Assembly: GCF_900101825.1 (NCBI RefSeq)
Contig: NZ_FNAG01000007.1
Span: forward strand, 1-64,000
Direction of reading: 5' to 3'
Length of the DNA: 64,000 bases
Origin: Aquimonas voraii
GTDB lineage: Bacteria > Pseudomonadota > Gammaproteobacteria > Xanthomonadales > Xanthomonadaceae
The first letter of the stretch is position 1. Each line of letters begins with the position of its first letter. The notes under the pieces were generated by a model that saw only the letters and a program-made list of their open reading frames with translations, ran no database searches and was not told where the DNA came from. A program made the position numbers and the translations under genes. Positions 1 to 9,472 of the stretch are shown piece by piece.

Positions 1-76
1 TGCGGGTTGCATGGCCGCATTCCCGCGCTAGTCATGGGGTGCGGCATGGGGCTGTGTGCGGTGCGAGGGGGGTTGT

Positions 77-610
77 ATGCCCCTGAGTTCTGGCTTCCTG
101 GCTGGCTTCGACCTGGGCAAGCCGGCGCCGAGTCAAGCCGACTTCGGCCTGCTGGTCGGCCTGTCGCAGCAGCACGTCTCGCGTCTGATCGCTGCTGGTG
201 TGCTGGTCGAGGGCGCATCGCTGCGCGAGTGGGTCCGCGCCTACACGCAGCGTCTCCGCGACACCGCCGCAGACCGCGCGCGCCAATCCTCGCCCGAGCT
301 GCAGCGCGAGCGCCTGGGCCTGTTGCGCGCCCGCGCCGAAGGCCTGCGCATGCGAAACGCCGAGCGCATGGCCGAGCTCGCGCCGGTTGCGGTGATGGAT
401 GCGCTACTGGTCAAGACCGGCGCGCGCATCGCCCCAATCCTTGGCGCGATCCCGCCAGCGCTACGCGCGCAGCTGCCGGTGCTGCAATCTGAATCGGCCT
501 GCTATGCGGCCATCGAAGCGACGGTCGCCAAGGCTGTCGGCGCGGTGCGGGGCATGCGCCTGGCGGACGAAGGCGACGGCGTCGACGACGGCGAGGCGGC
601 CGATGATTGA
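77..610 (+). CDS. phage terminase small subunit-like (Nu1-type) protein
   Basis: 177 aa. The N-terminal third has a helix-turn-helix pattern (FGLLVGLSQQHVSRLIAAG, then an EWVRAY segment) like the Nu1/terS DNA-recognition domain that marks phage DNA for packaging. The middle is a charged helix rich in Arg/Glu (about residues 65-95), as expected for an oligomerisation region. I chose the ATG at 77 because a purine-rich GAGGGGGG lies just upstream. The ORF is open to position 56, but the extra residues look unrelated to the family. It overlaps the next gene by 8 nt (ATGATTGA), so the two are probably translationally coupled. No large terminase follows, which is odd for an intact phage. Other HTH phage proteins of similar size are possible. 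Confidence 0.6.
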   Translation: MPLSSGFLAGFDLGKPAPSQADFGLLVGLSQQHVSRLIAAGVLVEGASLREWVRAYTQRLRDTAADRARQSSPELQRERLGLLRARAEGLRMRNAERMAELAPVAVMDALLVKTGARIAPILGAIPPALRAQLPVLQSESACYAAIEATVAKAVGAVRGMRLADEGDGVDDGEAADD

Positions 611-1013
611 AGCGCCGGCCTCGCAGGTCCTGGCGCGCGCTCGGGCGCTGCAGCAAGCGGGCCGGCCGTGGCCGCCGGACCTGCAGGCATCCATTCTGTG
701 CCTCGCCGAAGACGCCCTGCCAAGCGTCGCGGTTCGCCTGGCTCGCGATGCGCATCTGCGCTCGGCGGGTGCGGTGGTCGGCGGTGGCCTGTTCGCTCGG
801 GTGCAGGCGATCCAATCGGAAGAGCCCCTGATTCTCCGCGCCTGGCCGCGGCTGCTGGTGACGCCGCCGCCAGCCGGCTCCCTGCAGCGGCACACGTTCG
901 AGGCCATGCAGTGCAGCCGGCTGCGGCGCTTGCCCGGGCGCCGGCAGCTGCTGCGCATACTCGCGAGCGCTGGTGACATGGACGCGCGTGCAATGTCACC
1001 AGGCGGGGGCTGA
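603..1013 (+). CDS. hypothetical phage protein between terS-like and capsid genes
   Basis: 136 aa, product not recognised. It starts at an ATG inside the end of the terS-like gene (overlap ATGATTGA), which supports real coupled translation. The protein is rich in Ala, Arg and Leu, with no signal peptide or membrane segment. Its tail overlaps or abuts the start region of the protease-capsid gene. In complete phages the large terminase and portal genes occupy this position. This ORF is far too short to be either and shows no Walker motif. It could be a head-accessory protein or a scrambled remnant. Confidence 0.4.
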   Translation: MIEAPASQVLARARALQQAGRPWPPDLQASILCLAEDALPSVAVRLARDAHLRSAGAVVGGGLFARVQAIQSEEPLILRAWPRLLVTPPPAGSLQRHTFEAMQCSRLRRLPGRRQLLRILASAGDMDARAMSPGGG

Positions 1014-1023
1014 CTCTGCGGGC

Positions 1024-3018
1024 ATGCCCAAGCCCCGCACCCTCGCTCTACTCCCCACCGCCAACGGCGCCGAACTGCGGATCATCGGCGATATCGGTGG
1101 GCCCGACTGGTCCTCGCCTACCAATGCCGATGAGGCTGCGATTCTTGATCAGCTCGCGGCAATGGCTGGTATCAGCGAGATCCACGTCACCATCAACAGC
1201 TACGGGGGCAGCGTCTCCGCGGGCCTCGCGATCTACAACGCGCTGAAGGCGCATCCTGCGCGCATCGTCGTGACCGTCACGGGTGTGGCTGCGAGCATCG
1301 CGAGTCTGGTTGCAATGGCAGCCGACGAAGTGCGCATGTACGAAGCCAGCCTGATCATGGTCCACGGCCCGTGGTTCTCCAACTCGGGCGGCAATGCCGC
1401 GCAGCTGCGTGCCGCAGCGGATGAGCTGGAGGCGCACGCGAAGGTGATGGCGGTGGCCTACGCGGAAAAGTCCGGCCGCAGCGAGGAAGAGATTCTGCCG
1501 ATGCTGATGGACGGCACGGATCACTTCTTTACCGCCAAGGAGGCGGTGGCCTTTGGCTTGGCTGATCAGATCATCGGCGGCTCTGCCGAGATCCCCGAAG
1601 TGCCTGCCGGCGCTCCCCCCGAGAACCTGGCCGCGCGCGTCGCTGCGGCCTTCAACCGCATTCGAGGTGCAACCATGCCCAACCCGAACCCCGCCGCCTC
1701 GCGTGCGGCTCCCGCTGTCCCTGCTGGCGATCCGATGGCCGCTCTGATCCAGCGCAACGGCATGCTGCGCGGCGTCTTCGCCGGCTTCCGCGACATGGAC
1801 GGCGTGGCTCGGCTGGAGGCCGACTTGCTGGCCGACCCGACCGTCAGCCTGGAGCATGCGCAGGCGCGTTTGCTGGCGCATGTCGGTCAAGGTGCTAGCC
1901 CCGTGCAGGGCACGGCCTACTCGGCCTCGCAGCCGCGCGCCGGTGATGACTTCAACGAAGCCGCCGCCGATGCGCTGCTGCTGCGCTCTGGCCTGTCCCT
2001 GCGCAAGCCGCATGCGGCCGCGCGTGACCTGGTGGGCATGTCGATCGGCGACATCGCAAACACCGTGCTCAGTCGCGCCGGCAAGACCGTTCACCGCTAC
2101 AACATGGCCGAAGCGATCCGCGCCGCCATGACCACGAGCGACTTCACCCGCATTCTGGCCAACAGCGCCACCAAGGCCCTGCGCAACGGCTACGAGATCG
2201 AGCCGCAGTCCCACGTCGCGTGGGTGCTCCCGACCACGGTGCCCGACTTCAAGACGCAGCACCGCCCGATCATCGGCAGCGCCCCGGAGCTTCGCGCCGT
2301 GGCTGAAGGTGCCGAGTACGAGTTCGGCGCGATGGATGAGGATCAGGCCGAGTACGCGGTGAGCAAGTGGGGCCGCAGCATCCGCCTGACCTTCGAGGCT
2401 GTCCGCAATGACGACCTCGGCGCCTTCGCGCGTGCGCAGCAGGCCATGGGGCAGGCCGCCAAGCGGCGCGAGGCCGATGAAGTCTATGCGCTGTTGCTCG
2501 CGAACTCCGGCGCCGGCCAGACGATGCAGGACACGAAGACGCTATTCCACGCGGACCACGGCAACCTGACCGCCGCGGCCAGCGACCTGGACGTGAATGC
2601 GCTCGGCGCGGCCCGCACGCTGCTGCGCAAGCAGACCGCGCTCGGCGGTGGCCTGCTGAACCTGCAGCCGCGCTTCCTGCTGGTACCGGCCGAGCTGGAG
2701 TCGATCGCCGAAATGCTGCTGGCCGCCAGCTCCCGCCACATGCAGCAGAGCGGCGCGGTGGAGGCCGGCACGCCGAATTGGCTGAGCAGCCTGCAGCTGG
2801 TGGTGGAACCGCGCCTCGGCGCCGGTGCGGCCTACGTCATGGCTGCGCCGCCGCAGATCGATACTTTCGAGCTCGCCATGCTCGACGGTGACAACGGCCC
2901 TGTCGTGATTGAAGAGCCGCTGACCAACTCCGACGACCTGCAGTACCGCGTGCGCCATGTGTTCGGCGGGCGCTTCCTGGACTGGCGTGGCGTGGTCAAG
3001 ATCCCGATCAGCGGGTAA
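1024..3018 (+). CDS. prohead protease / major capsid protein fusion
   Basis: 664 aa. Residues ~1-215 form a ClpP-like serine protease used in phage head maturation. The strand-turn NSYGGSVSAGLAIYNAL is present, the nucleophile Ser lies in GVAASIASLVAMA, the catalytic His in MVHGPWF, and an Asp-containing segment (DGTDHFFTAKEA) completes the expected triad. Residues ~235-664 match the Mu gpT-like major capsid class: an N-terminal scaffold-like stretch, then a capsid core ending VFGGRFLDWRGVVKIPISG. Single-chain protease-capsid fusions are a known phage architecture, and self-cleavage would release the capsid. An in-frame ATG at 1678 (MPNPNPAAS) near the boundary might allow separate capsid synthesis. 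The start at 1024 was preferred over a GTG at 973. A strong hairpin follows the stop. Confidence 0.85.
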   Translation: MPKPRTLALLPTANGAELRIIGDIGGPDWSSPTNADEAAILDQLAAMAGISEIHVTINSYGGSVSAGLAIYNALKAHPARIVVTVTGVAASIASLVAMAADEVRMYEASLIMVHGPWFSNSGGNAAQLRAAADELEAHAKVMAVAYAEKSGRSEEEILPMLMDGTDHFFTAKEAVAFGLADQIIGGSAEIPEVPAGAPPENLAARVAAAFNRIRGATMPNPNPAASRAAPAVPAGDPMAALIQRNGMLRGVFAGFRDMDGVARLEADLLADPTVSLEHAQARLLAHVGQGASPVQGTAYSASQPRAGDDFNEAAADALLLRSGLSLRKPHAAARDLVGMSIGDIANTVLSRAGKTVHRYNMAEAIRAAMTTSDFTRILANSATKALRNGYEIEPQSHVAWVLPTTVPDFKTQHRPIIGSAPELRAVAEGAEYEFGAMDEDQAEYAVSKWGRSIRLTFEAVRNDDLGAFARAQQAMGQAAKRREADEVYALLLANSGAGQTMQDTKTLFHADHGNLTAAASDLDVNALGAARTLLRKQTALGGGLLNLQPRFLLVPAELESIAEMLLAASSRHMQQSGAVEAGTPNWLSSLQLVVEPRLGAGAAYVMAAPPQIDTFELAMLDGDNGPVVIEEPLTNSDDLQYRVRHVFGGRFLDWRGVVKIPISG

Positions 3019-3129
3019 GGAACCCGCCGCTGCAGTGCTACGCATGGTCCTGCAGCGGTCTACCGGCGACGGCGAGAGCCAAGGGCCGGGCGTGCGGAGG
3101 TGGTCTGGTAGCTGCTGATGTGCGTAGAG

Positions 3130-3160
3130 GGCCCCGCCGTGAGGTGGGGCCTTCGCCTTT
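3130..3160 (+). terminator. hairpin after the capsid gene
   Basis: A 9-bp stem GGCCCCGCC/GGTGGGGCC (one G-U pair) closes a GTGA loop and is followed by a T-rich tail (TTCGCCTTT). It lies 112 nt after the capsid stop and before the next gene, so it probably ends the capsid transcript. The tail is imperfect, so efficiency is uncertain. Confidence 0.6.
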
Positions 3161-3281
3161 CTGGCGATACGGCGCGCGGCGTGGCAGGCTCGGCGCGTGG
3201 ATCGGTGGGCGTCACGAAATCCCGTGAGGCCCTGTCTGCCCCCCTCTGCAGATTCGCAGAGGCCCCCACCTGGAGCCGCCC

Positions 3282-3551
3282 ATGCGTCGCGCCCTGATTC
3301 TCTCCCTCGCGTTGCTGCTGCCTGCGCTGGCCAGCGCCAGCCCGTCGCACTCCGAGCGCTGCGGCCAGTCCGTCATCACCGTGGGTGCGCCCATGACGAA
3401 GCTGCGCGCGTGCGGCACGCCCTGGCGCATCGTGACCCTGGTCAATGAGCACGGCGCGGCCGTCGCCGAGCGCTGGGAGTTCGAGCGCGATACCGGCCTG
3501 GCGCTGTTCACCGTGCAGGGCGGGCGCGTGGTGCGTATCGAGCGGGTGTGA
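3282..3551 (+). CDS. small secreted DUF2845-like protein
   Basis: 89 aa. It begins with a clear signal peptide (MRRALILSLALLLPALASA, cleavage expected after ASA). The mature part has two cysteines in the arrangement CGQSVITVG ... LRACGTPW, followed by a WEFERDTGLALFTVQGGRVVRIE segment. That Cys-Gly / Cys-Gly-x-Pro pattern, ending in a short beta-rich tail, resembles DUF2845, a family of small periplasmic proteins of unknown role. The two Cys could form a disulfide. A good Shine-Dalgarno (CCTGGAGCCGCC) precedes the ATG. It sits between the capsid gene and the putative integration junction, so it may be cargo of the phage-derived element. The family call is from memory. Confidence 0.6.
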   Translation: MRRALILSLALLLPALASASPSHSERCGQSVITVGAPMTKLRACGTPWRIVTLVNEHGAAVAERWEFERDTGLALFTVQGGRVVRIERV

Positions 3552-3681
3552 GCCGTTCACCCTCTTGGGTGAGCAAATGCCCCCCGTGCTGGGGATGTGT
3601 CAGGCTTCGGTGGTTTTCCACTTTTGAGGGGGAAACCTGGCCTTGTGGCGGTGGGTCGAGCGCATGCCGCAGCGCCGTCGA

Positions 3682-3703
3682 TTGGGGGCATTCTTGGGGG
3701 CAT
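3682..3703 (+). repeat. direct repeat TTGGGGGCAT x2, integrase-arm-like
   Basis: Two copies of TTGGGGGCAT are spaced 12 bp apart, with a further ATGCCCCCC in the opposite orientation near 3577. Clusters of GGGGGCA repeats next to an integration junction are typical arm-type binding sites of tyrosine integrases. The sequence ~80 bp downstream ends in GGCCACCA just before a terminator, as the 3' end of a tRNA-like target would. No integrase gene is visible here; if it exists it is left of the window. Confidence 0.4.
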
Positions 3704-3792
3704 CGCCTCGGGGAATCATCGCGACAAGCCAAGCAAAGAAACGCTTTCCGAGATCCTTGTGGTAGCGTCCTTGGCCACCATGATTCACAAAG

Positions 3793-3820
3793 AACCCCGC
3801 CGAAAGCGGGGTTTTTTCTT
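3793..3820 (+). terminator. rho-independent terminator
   Basis: The stem AACCCCGC/GCGGGGTT with loop CGAAA is followed by TTTTTCTT. It begins ~11 bp after a GGCCACCA sequence. I see no upstream host gene on this strand for it to serve, which fits a terminator left behind from an RNA gene at an element integration site. Confidence 0.75.
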
Positions 3821-4380
3821 GCGCGGTCCTCCACCGCCGACCGGCTTCGCGCCGTATCGCGGATGCCCCCGGGAAGTCAGCGCGCTCAACCGCTGGTGCC
3901 GACAGGCGGAACCCGAAGCGCGCGTTGCTTTCCTTGGCTCTGCCCAGGCCGCCCGAACCACGAGCGCGATGGCCCGTCTGGCCGCGCTCGACACTGCGGG
4001 ATGCCGGTGCCCCAGAGGCCGAGGATCGCGTAGCTCGGCAGGCGTCTCGTGAAACCCGAGTTGCCTTGGGCGGAACATATGGGTTCATTCGGTGGCGGCA
4101 TGGGAGGGTGATCGATGTGCGGTCGCCCTGCCCTACCCTGCGCGCGCCCAACTTTCCCTCTGCTGCTCAGGGCCTTGCAGCGCGCCAGCGGTTGACGCAG
4201 CGCAGTCAGACCGGCCCATTGCAGAACATTGACAGACTTCCCAACGGGTGCGAAAAACCGGCCGGGCAGGAGGGCCATCGGGGGATGGCCAGGTCAGCGC
4301 GACAGCGCGTGAAGACTCCTGCCCCACCACCGCGTCAACTCCGGGGCCGATCGGCTCCATCACTCAACGGGGAAGTTCAG
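3821..4380. other. gene-free stretch upstream of the subtilase
   Basis: About 560 bp with no convincing ORF. The open frames here are GC-rich shadows without family signature. The 100 bp before the subtilase ATG have no strong -10/-35 pair that I can defend. Confidence 0.4.
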
Positions 4381-5556
<1,176 letters not shown>

Positions 5557-5658
5557 CACCCTGTCAGATCTGACAGGCGCGAAGTGCTGCGGGCTGCTGC
5601 AGAATTCGCCCCGCAGCCTTGTGGCTGTTGACGCAGCAACCGATGGGTAGTTTTTTGT

Positions 5659-5691
5659 GGCGGCGACCTTGTGGTCGCCGCCTTTTTTTTT
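5659..5691 (+). terminator. rho-independent terminator after the subtilase
   Basis: A perfect 10-bp stem GGCGGCGACC/GGTCGCCGCC with TTGT loop is followed by nine T. It ends the rightward subtilase transcript ~100 nt after the stop and separates it from the convergent ccoG. Confidence 0.9.
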
Positions 5692-5718
5692 GCGAGACTC
5701 GATCGGCCCCGTGCCGCC

Positions 5719-7272
5719 TTACTGCGCGGGGCCGAAGAAGCGCGTGGTGTGCTGCAGTCGCAAGTTCGGGTCATCGAGACTCTCGATCTCGAGCACCACA
5801 TCGCGCTTGCCGCGAACGACGCCCTCGGCTGCACGCAGGGTGAAAGCCAGGTTGACCACTTCTTCCGGCCCCGTGGCGATCTCGAATGGAGCCTCCACCA
5901 GCACGATGTCCACGCCCTGCACGGTCACCCGGTAGCGCTGGGCCTGGGCCTGCTTGTTGATCAGCTTGAGCGTATACGCATTCTCGATGCTGCCGTCGCC
6001 GGCGACCCGGTATAGAGCATTGCGATCGCGCAGCACGTCGACGTTCAGCGCCTGCCGATGGGTCACGCCCCACAGCCAGCCGGCGAAGATGGCCGTCAGC
6101 AGCAGGCCATAGACGATCACGCGAGGGCGAAGCACGCGGGTGGGTTTGTTGTCGACCGCATTCTGCGTGGTGTAGCGGATCAGGCCGCGCGGGTAGCCGA
6201 CCTTGTCCATCACCTCGTCGCAGGCGTCGATGCAGGCGCCGCAGGCGATGCACTCGTACTGCAGGCCATTGCGGATGTCGATGCCAGTGGGGCACACCTG
6301 CACGCAGATCGTGCAGTCGATGCAGTCGCCGAGGTCCTCGGGCGAGTTGACCGTGGGCGCAGCGCTGGTATCGAGCGCATCCACCGCCAGCGCGGTGGTG
6401 GCACGCGCCTGCACCTTGGATTCGCCGCGCATGGCGGCGTGCGCCGCGGCGATCACCGCGGCGGTCGCGGCGCGCATGTCGAGCAGGCCACGGGCACGCT
6501 CCAGCACGCTTGGCAAGCCGCGCTTGCGGGCGCCGCGGGGCTCTCCGCGCATCGGGTCGTAGCTGATGATCAGGGTGTTGCGGTCGAACATCGCGCTCTG
6601 GAAGCGCGCATAGGGGCACATGTACTTGCACACCTGCTCGCGCAGCACGCCGGCATTGCCCCAGGTCGCCAGCGAGTAGAACAGGACCCAGAAGGTCTCC
6701 CACGCCCCCCACTGCAGCGAGAACAGGCGCGCGCCGAGGTCGGTGATCGGAGTGAAGAAACCGACGAAGGTGAAACCGGTCCAGAGCGCGAAGATCAGCC
6801 AGACCGCGTGCTTGCCGCCCTTGCGCAGCGCCTTGTCGCGAGTCCAGGGCGAAGCATCGAGCTTCATCCGCTTGGCACGGTCGCCCTCGAAGAAGCGCTC
6901 GATCCAGACAAAGACTTCGGTCCATACCGTCTGCGGGCAGGCGTAGCCACACCAGAGCCGCCCCGCCAGGGCCGTGAAAAAGAACAGCGACAAACCCGCG
7001 AGGATCAGCAGCAGGGCGAGGAAAATGAAGTCCTGCGGCCAGAAATTGAGCCCGAACACGTAGAACTTGCGAGCGGGCAGGTCGAACAGCACCGCCTGGC
7101 GACCGTCCCAGCGCAGCCAGGGAAAGACGTAGTAGATGCCGAGCAGCATCCAGACCGCCGCCACTCGCAGCCGGGTATAGCGGCCGTGGGTCTCGCGCGG
7201 ATAGACCTTGTCCTCGGACTTGTAGAGGGCATTGCCGCCCTCGGTGAGCACGGCGGGAATTTCTTTGGCCAT
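5719..7272 (-). CDS. ccoG: cytochrome c oxidase accessory protein CcoG (4Fe-4S)
   Basis: 517 aa inner-membrane protein required for cbb3 oxidase assembly, through copper handling. Several hydrophobic segments are visible (~38-52, 70-100, 155-175, 190-205, 385-403). RLWCGYACPQTVW and VCKYMCPYARFQ carry conserved cysteines. Two ferredoxin-type clusters follow at ~317-327 (CIDCTICVQVCP) and ~341-351 (CIACGACIDAC). The C-terminal ~110 residues form the periplasmic Ig-like domain of the family. Unusual: ~55-60 extra residues (~252-313), Ala-rich and containing an LLDMRAATAAVIAAAH helix, separate YDPMRGEPRG from the first cluster. In CcoG/FixG I know, these two elements are much closer. It is the last gene of the leftward cco operon. 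Confidence 0.95.
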   Translation of the reverse strand: MAKEIPAVLTEGGNALYKSEDKVYPRETHGRYTRLRVAAVWMLLGIYYVFPWLRWDGRQAVLFDLPARKFYVFGLNFWPQDFIFLALLLILAGLSLFFFTALAGRLWCGYACPQTVWTEVFVWIERFFEGDRAKRMKLDASPWTRDKALRKGGKHAVWLIFALWTGFTFVGFFTPITDLGARLFSLQWGAWETFWVLFYSLATWGNAGVLREQVCKYMCPYARFQSAMFDRNTLIISYDPMRGEPRGARKRGLPSVLERARGLLDMRAATAAVIAAAHAAMRGESKVQARATTALAVDALDTSAAPTVNSPEDLGDCIDCTICVQVCPTGIDIRNGLQYECIACGACIDACDEVMDKVGYPRGLIRYTTQNAVDNKPTRVLRPRVIVYGLLLTAIFAGWLWGVTHRQALNVDVLRDRNALYRVAGDGSIENAYTLKLINKQAQAQRYRVTVQGVDIVLVEAPFEIATGPEEVVNLAFTLRAAEGVVRGKRDVVLEIESLDDPNLRLQHTTRFFGPAQ

Positions 7273-7279
7273 GGCGTCT

Positions 7280-7573
7280 TCAGTCCTCCTTGGGCAGGGG
7301 ACGGTTGAACCGGCTTGCGGGGCGCAGCAGGATCCAGGTGAACAGGCTGGAACTGGCGGTGCAGGCCCAGAACATGAAGAAGCCCAGGGTATAGCCCAGC
7401 TCGCGCTGGACCTCCCAGTCGGGGAAGGTCATGTCGCGCAGGGCCAGCGGATCGACGAAGGCGAAGAACACCATGGTGGCGACGCCGGCGGCGAAGAAAC
7501 TCGGCCAGAGGATGGCGCCAAGGCGCTGGGCCATGGGACGCGGGGGGTGATCGAACGGGTCTGGGGGGCTCAT
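7280..7573 (-). CDS. small membrane protein of the cco cluster
   Basis: 97 aa, function not recognised. Two transmembrane helices are predicted by eye (IGAILWPSFFAAGVATMVFF-like at ~19-40 and LGYTLGFFMFWACTASSSLFTWILL at ~60-82), with a Pro-rich cytoplasmic N-terminus. It lies 7 nt upstream of ccoG in the same direction, so it is almost certainly cotranscribed with the oxidase genes. The position between ccoP and ccoG is where other bacteria place ccoS/ccoH-type assembly genes, but it does not resemble CcoH (no FixH domain). A role in oxidase assembly is inference from position only. Confidence 0.7.
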   Translation of the reverse strand: MSPPDPFDHPPRPMAQRLGAILWPSFFAAGVATMVFFAFVDPLALRDMTFPDWEVQRELGYTLGFFMFWACTASSSLFTWILLRPASRFNRPLPKED

Positions 7574-7722
7574 GTGCCGGTTCCGGTGAGGGCGGAAGGA
7601 ATGGCCGCGAGGATTCCACGATCGAGCGCCTGCGCGCCCCCGGTTGGATCAATTTCAGCGCAGGAAACACAAGGCCCGGGATATGCCCGGGCCTTGCGGT
7701 GAAGCCTTGATCGGCGGCGTTC

Positions 7723-8637
7723 TCAGCGTTCGCTGAGTTGTTGACCCTGCGCCTGGCTGAGCGAGTAGACATAAGCGGCCACCAGCCTCGCCCGGTCATT
7801 GCCGATGATCGGACCGTGCGGGGGCATCATGCCGTTGCGCCCCTTGACGATGCCCTCGCGCAGGGTGGCGAGGTCGCTGCCGTACAGCCAGGCGTCGTCG
7901 GTGAGGTTCGGCGCGCCCAGCATCTCGTTGCCCTTGCCCTCGATGCCGTGGCAGGCCGCACAGACGCCCTCGAAGCGGGCCTTGCCGGCAGCAGCCAGTG
8001 CAGGGTCAACCTTCATACCCGACAGACTCTGCACGTACACGGCGGTCTCGGTGATGGCCTGGTCGGAGCCAAGCACCGCGCCGAAGGCCGGCATCGCGGC
8101 CTGGCGCCCGTTGAGCACCGTGGTGAGGATGGCTTCAGGACTGCCGCCCCAGTTCCACGCGGTGTCGGTCAGGTTGGGGAAGCCCCGGCTGCCGCGCGCG
8201 TCCGAGCCATGGCACATGGCGCAGTTGTTGGCGAACACAGACTGTCCCAACGACAGCGCCTTCGGATCGCTGGCCAGCTGCGGGATCGGCACGTCGGCGA
8301 ACTGCGCGAAAAGCGGCGCCAAGCGGGCCTCCGACTCGGCTTTATCGGCGTCGTGCTGGCCGGCGCTGCTCCAGCCGCCGACGCCGGCAAACGCACCGAC
8401 TCCCGGGTAGTACACGAGGTAGCCGACGGTGAAGACGATGGTGATGTAGAAGAGGTTGATCCACCACTTCGGCATCGGCTTGTTGTACTCGGTCAGGTCA
8501 CCGTCCCAGATGTGGCTGGTGTCCTCGGGCTTGGCGTCGCCGGGACGCGAACGGCCGGTGTAGTAGATCAGAAGCACGCAGCCAACCAGGTTGATGACCA
8601 CCAGGGCTGCGATGTACCAGGTCCAGAAGGCGCTCAT
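7723..8637 (-). CDS. ccoP: cbb3-type cytochrome c oxidase subunit III (CcoP, di-heme)
   Basis: 304 aa. N-terminal membrane helices at ~6-25 and ~60-80 flank the conserved linker HIWDGDLTEYNKPMPKWW. Two c-type heme sites follow, CAMCH (~140) and CAACH (~228), each with a downstream Met ligand region (AAMPAFG and GMMPPHG). The protein takes electrons from soluble cytochrome c and passes them to CcoO. Its start overlaps the ccoQ stop (ATGA), which shows translational coupling in the operon ccoN-O-Q-P. Confidence 0.97.
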   Translation of the reverse strand: MSAFWTWYIAALVVINLVGCVLLIYYTGRSRPGDAKPEDTSHIWDGDLTEYNKPMPKWWINLFYITIVFTVGYLVYYPGVGAFAGVGGWSSAGQHDADKAESEARLAPLFAQFADVPIPQLASDPKALSLGQSVFANNCAMCHGSDARGSRGFPNLTDTAWNWGGSPEAILTTVLNGRQAAMPAFGAVLGSDQAITETAVYVQSLSGMKVDPALAAAGKARFEGVCAACHGIEGKGNEMLGAPNLTDDAWLYGSDLATLREGIVKGRNGMMPPHGPIIGNDRARLVAAYVYSLSQAQGQQLSER

Positions 8638-8816
8638 GGTGCGTTCTCGCTTGTGCGTTGTGCGTTGCCGTGCGGTGCCGGGCCGTCCTCAAGTGGCAGC
8701 CGGGCGGCGGCGTCGAATTCGGCCTTGCGCTTGCCGCTGTAGGCCCAGATCACGCCGACGATGAAAGTGACGAACAGGAAGGCCGTCAGCAGGCCCGAGA
8801 AGGTGCCCTGACTCAT
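8634..8816 (-). CDS. ccoQ: cbb3 oxidase subunit CcoQ
   Basis: 60 aa. One transmembrane helix ([20 protein letters not shown], ~9-28) is followed by a short charged tail ([16 protein letters not shown]), the standard CcoQ/FixQ plan. CcoQ stabilises the oxidase complex. It overlaps ccoO upstream and ccoP downstream by 4 nt each, so all three are tightly coupled. Confidence 0.93.
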   Translation of the reverse strand: MSQGTFSGLLTAFLFVTFIVGVIWAYSGKRKAEFDAAARLPLEDGPAPHGNAQRTSENAP

Positions 8817-9460
8817 GGCGCACCCGCCTGCTGCGCCACGGCCGCACCCGGACGCGGGGCATGCTTGCCCAGGCCCTGCAGGTAGGCGACGACGGCATCG
8901 AGTTCGGTCTTGCCGGCCACGGCGGCCGTGGCACCCTCGATCTCTTCGTCGGTGTAGGGGTCGCCGATGGTCTGCAGCGTGCGCATGTGCTTGACCAGGG
9001 TTTCCGGGTTGACCTCGCGCTCGGCCAGCCACGGATACGCGGGCATGTTCGACTCGGGCACCACGTCACGCGGGTTGATCAGGTGCACGCGATGCCAGTC
9101 GTCGCTGTAGCGCCCGCCGACGCGGGCCAGGTCAGGCCCCGTGCGCTTGCTGCCCCACTGGAAGGGCCGGTCATAGACCGACTCGCCCGCCAGCGAGTAG
9201 TGGCCATAGCGCTCGGTTTCGAAGCGCAGGGTGCGGATCATCTGCGAGTGGCAGTTGTAGCAGCCCTCGCGGATGTAGACATCGCGGCCGGCCAACTCCA
9301 GCGCGGGATAGGGCTTGACGCCCGGCAGCGGCTCGACCGCTTCGGCCTGGAACATCAGCGGGATGATCTGCGACAGGCCTCCGAAGGAGATCGCGACCGC
9401 GATCAGGATGCCCATCAGGCCGACGTTCTTCTCGACTTTCTCGTGGAAATTGTTGCTCAT
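8813..9460 (-). CDS. ccoO: cbb3 oxidase subunit II (CcoO, mono-heme)
   Basis: 215 aa. One N-terminal membrane anchor ([19 protein letters not shown], ~17-36) is followed by a periplasmic cytochrome c domain with [13 protein letters not shown] (CxxCH, ~66-71) and a distal Met region ([10 protein letters not shown]). The [20 protein letters not shown] stretch is a CcoO signature. It receives electrons from CcoP and hands them to the CcoN binuclear centre. It lies 12 nt after ccoN. Confidence 0.97.
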   Translation of the reverse strand: MSNNFHEKVEKNVGLMGILIAVAISFGGLSQIIPLMFQAEAVEPLPGVKPYPALELAGRDVYIREGCYNCHSQMIRTLRFETERYGHYSLAGESVYDRPFQWGSKRTGPDLARVGGRYSDDWHRVHLINPRDVVPESNMPAYPWLAEREVNPETLVKHMRTLQTIGDPYTDEEIEGATAAVAGKTELDAVVAYLQGLGKHAPRPGAAVAQQAGAP

Positions 9461-9472
9461 GTTCGGTCGACC

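Noticed and set aside
3740-3782. Complete tRNA ending in GGCCACCA
   Set aside because: No T-arm consensus, no pairing acceptor 5' strand and no anticodon arm; at best a 3' fragment at an att site.
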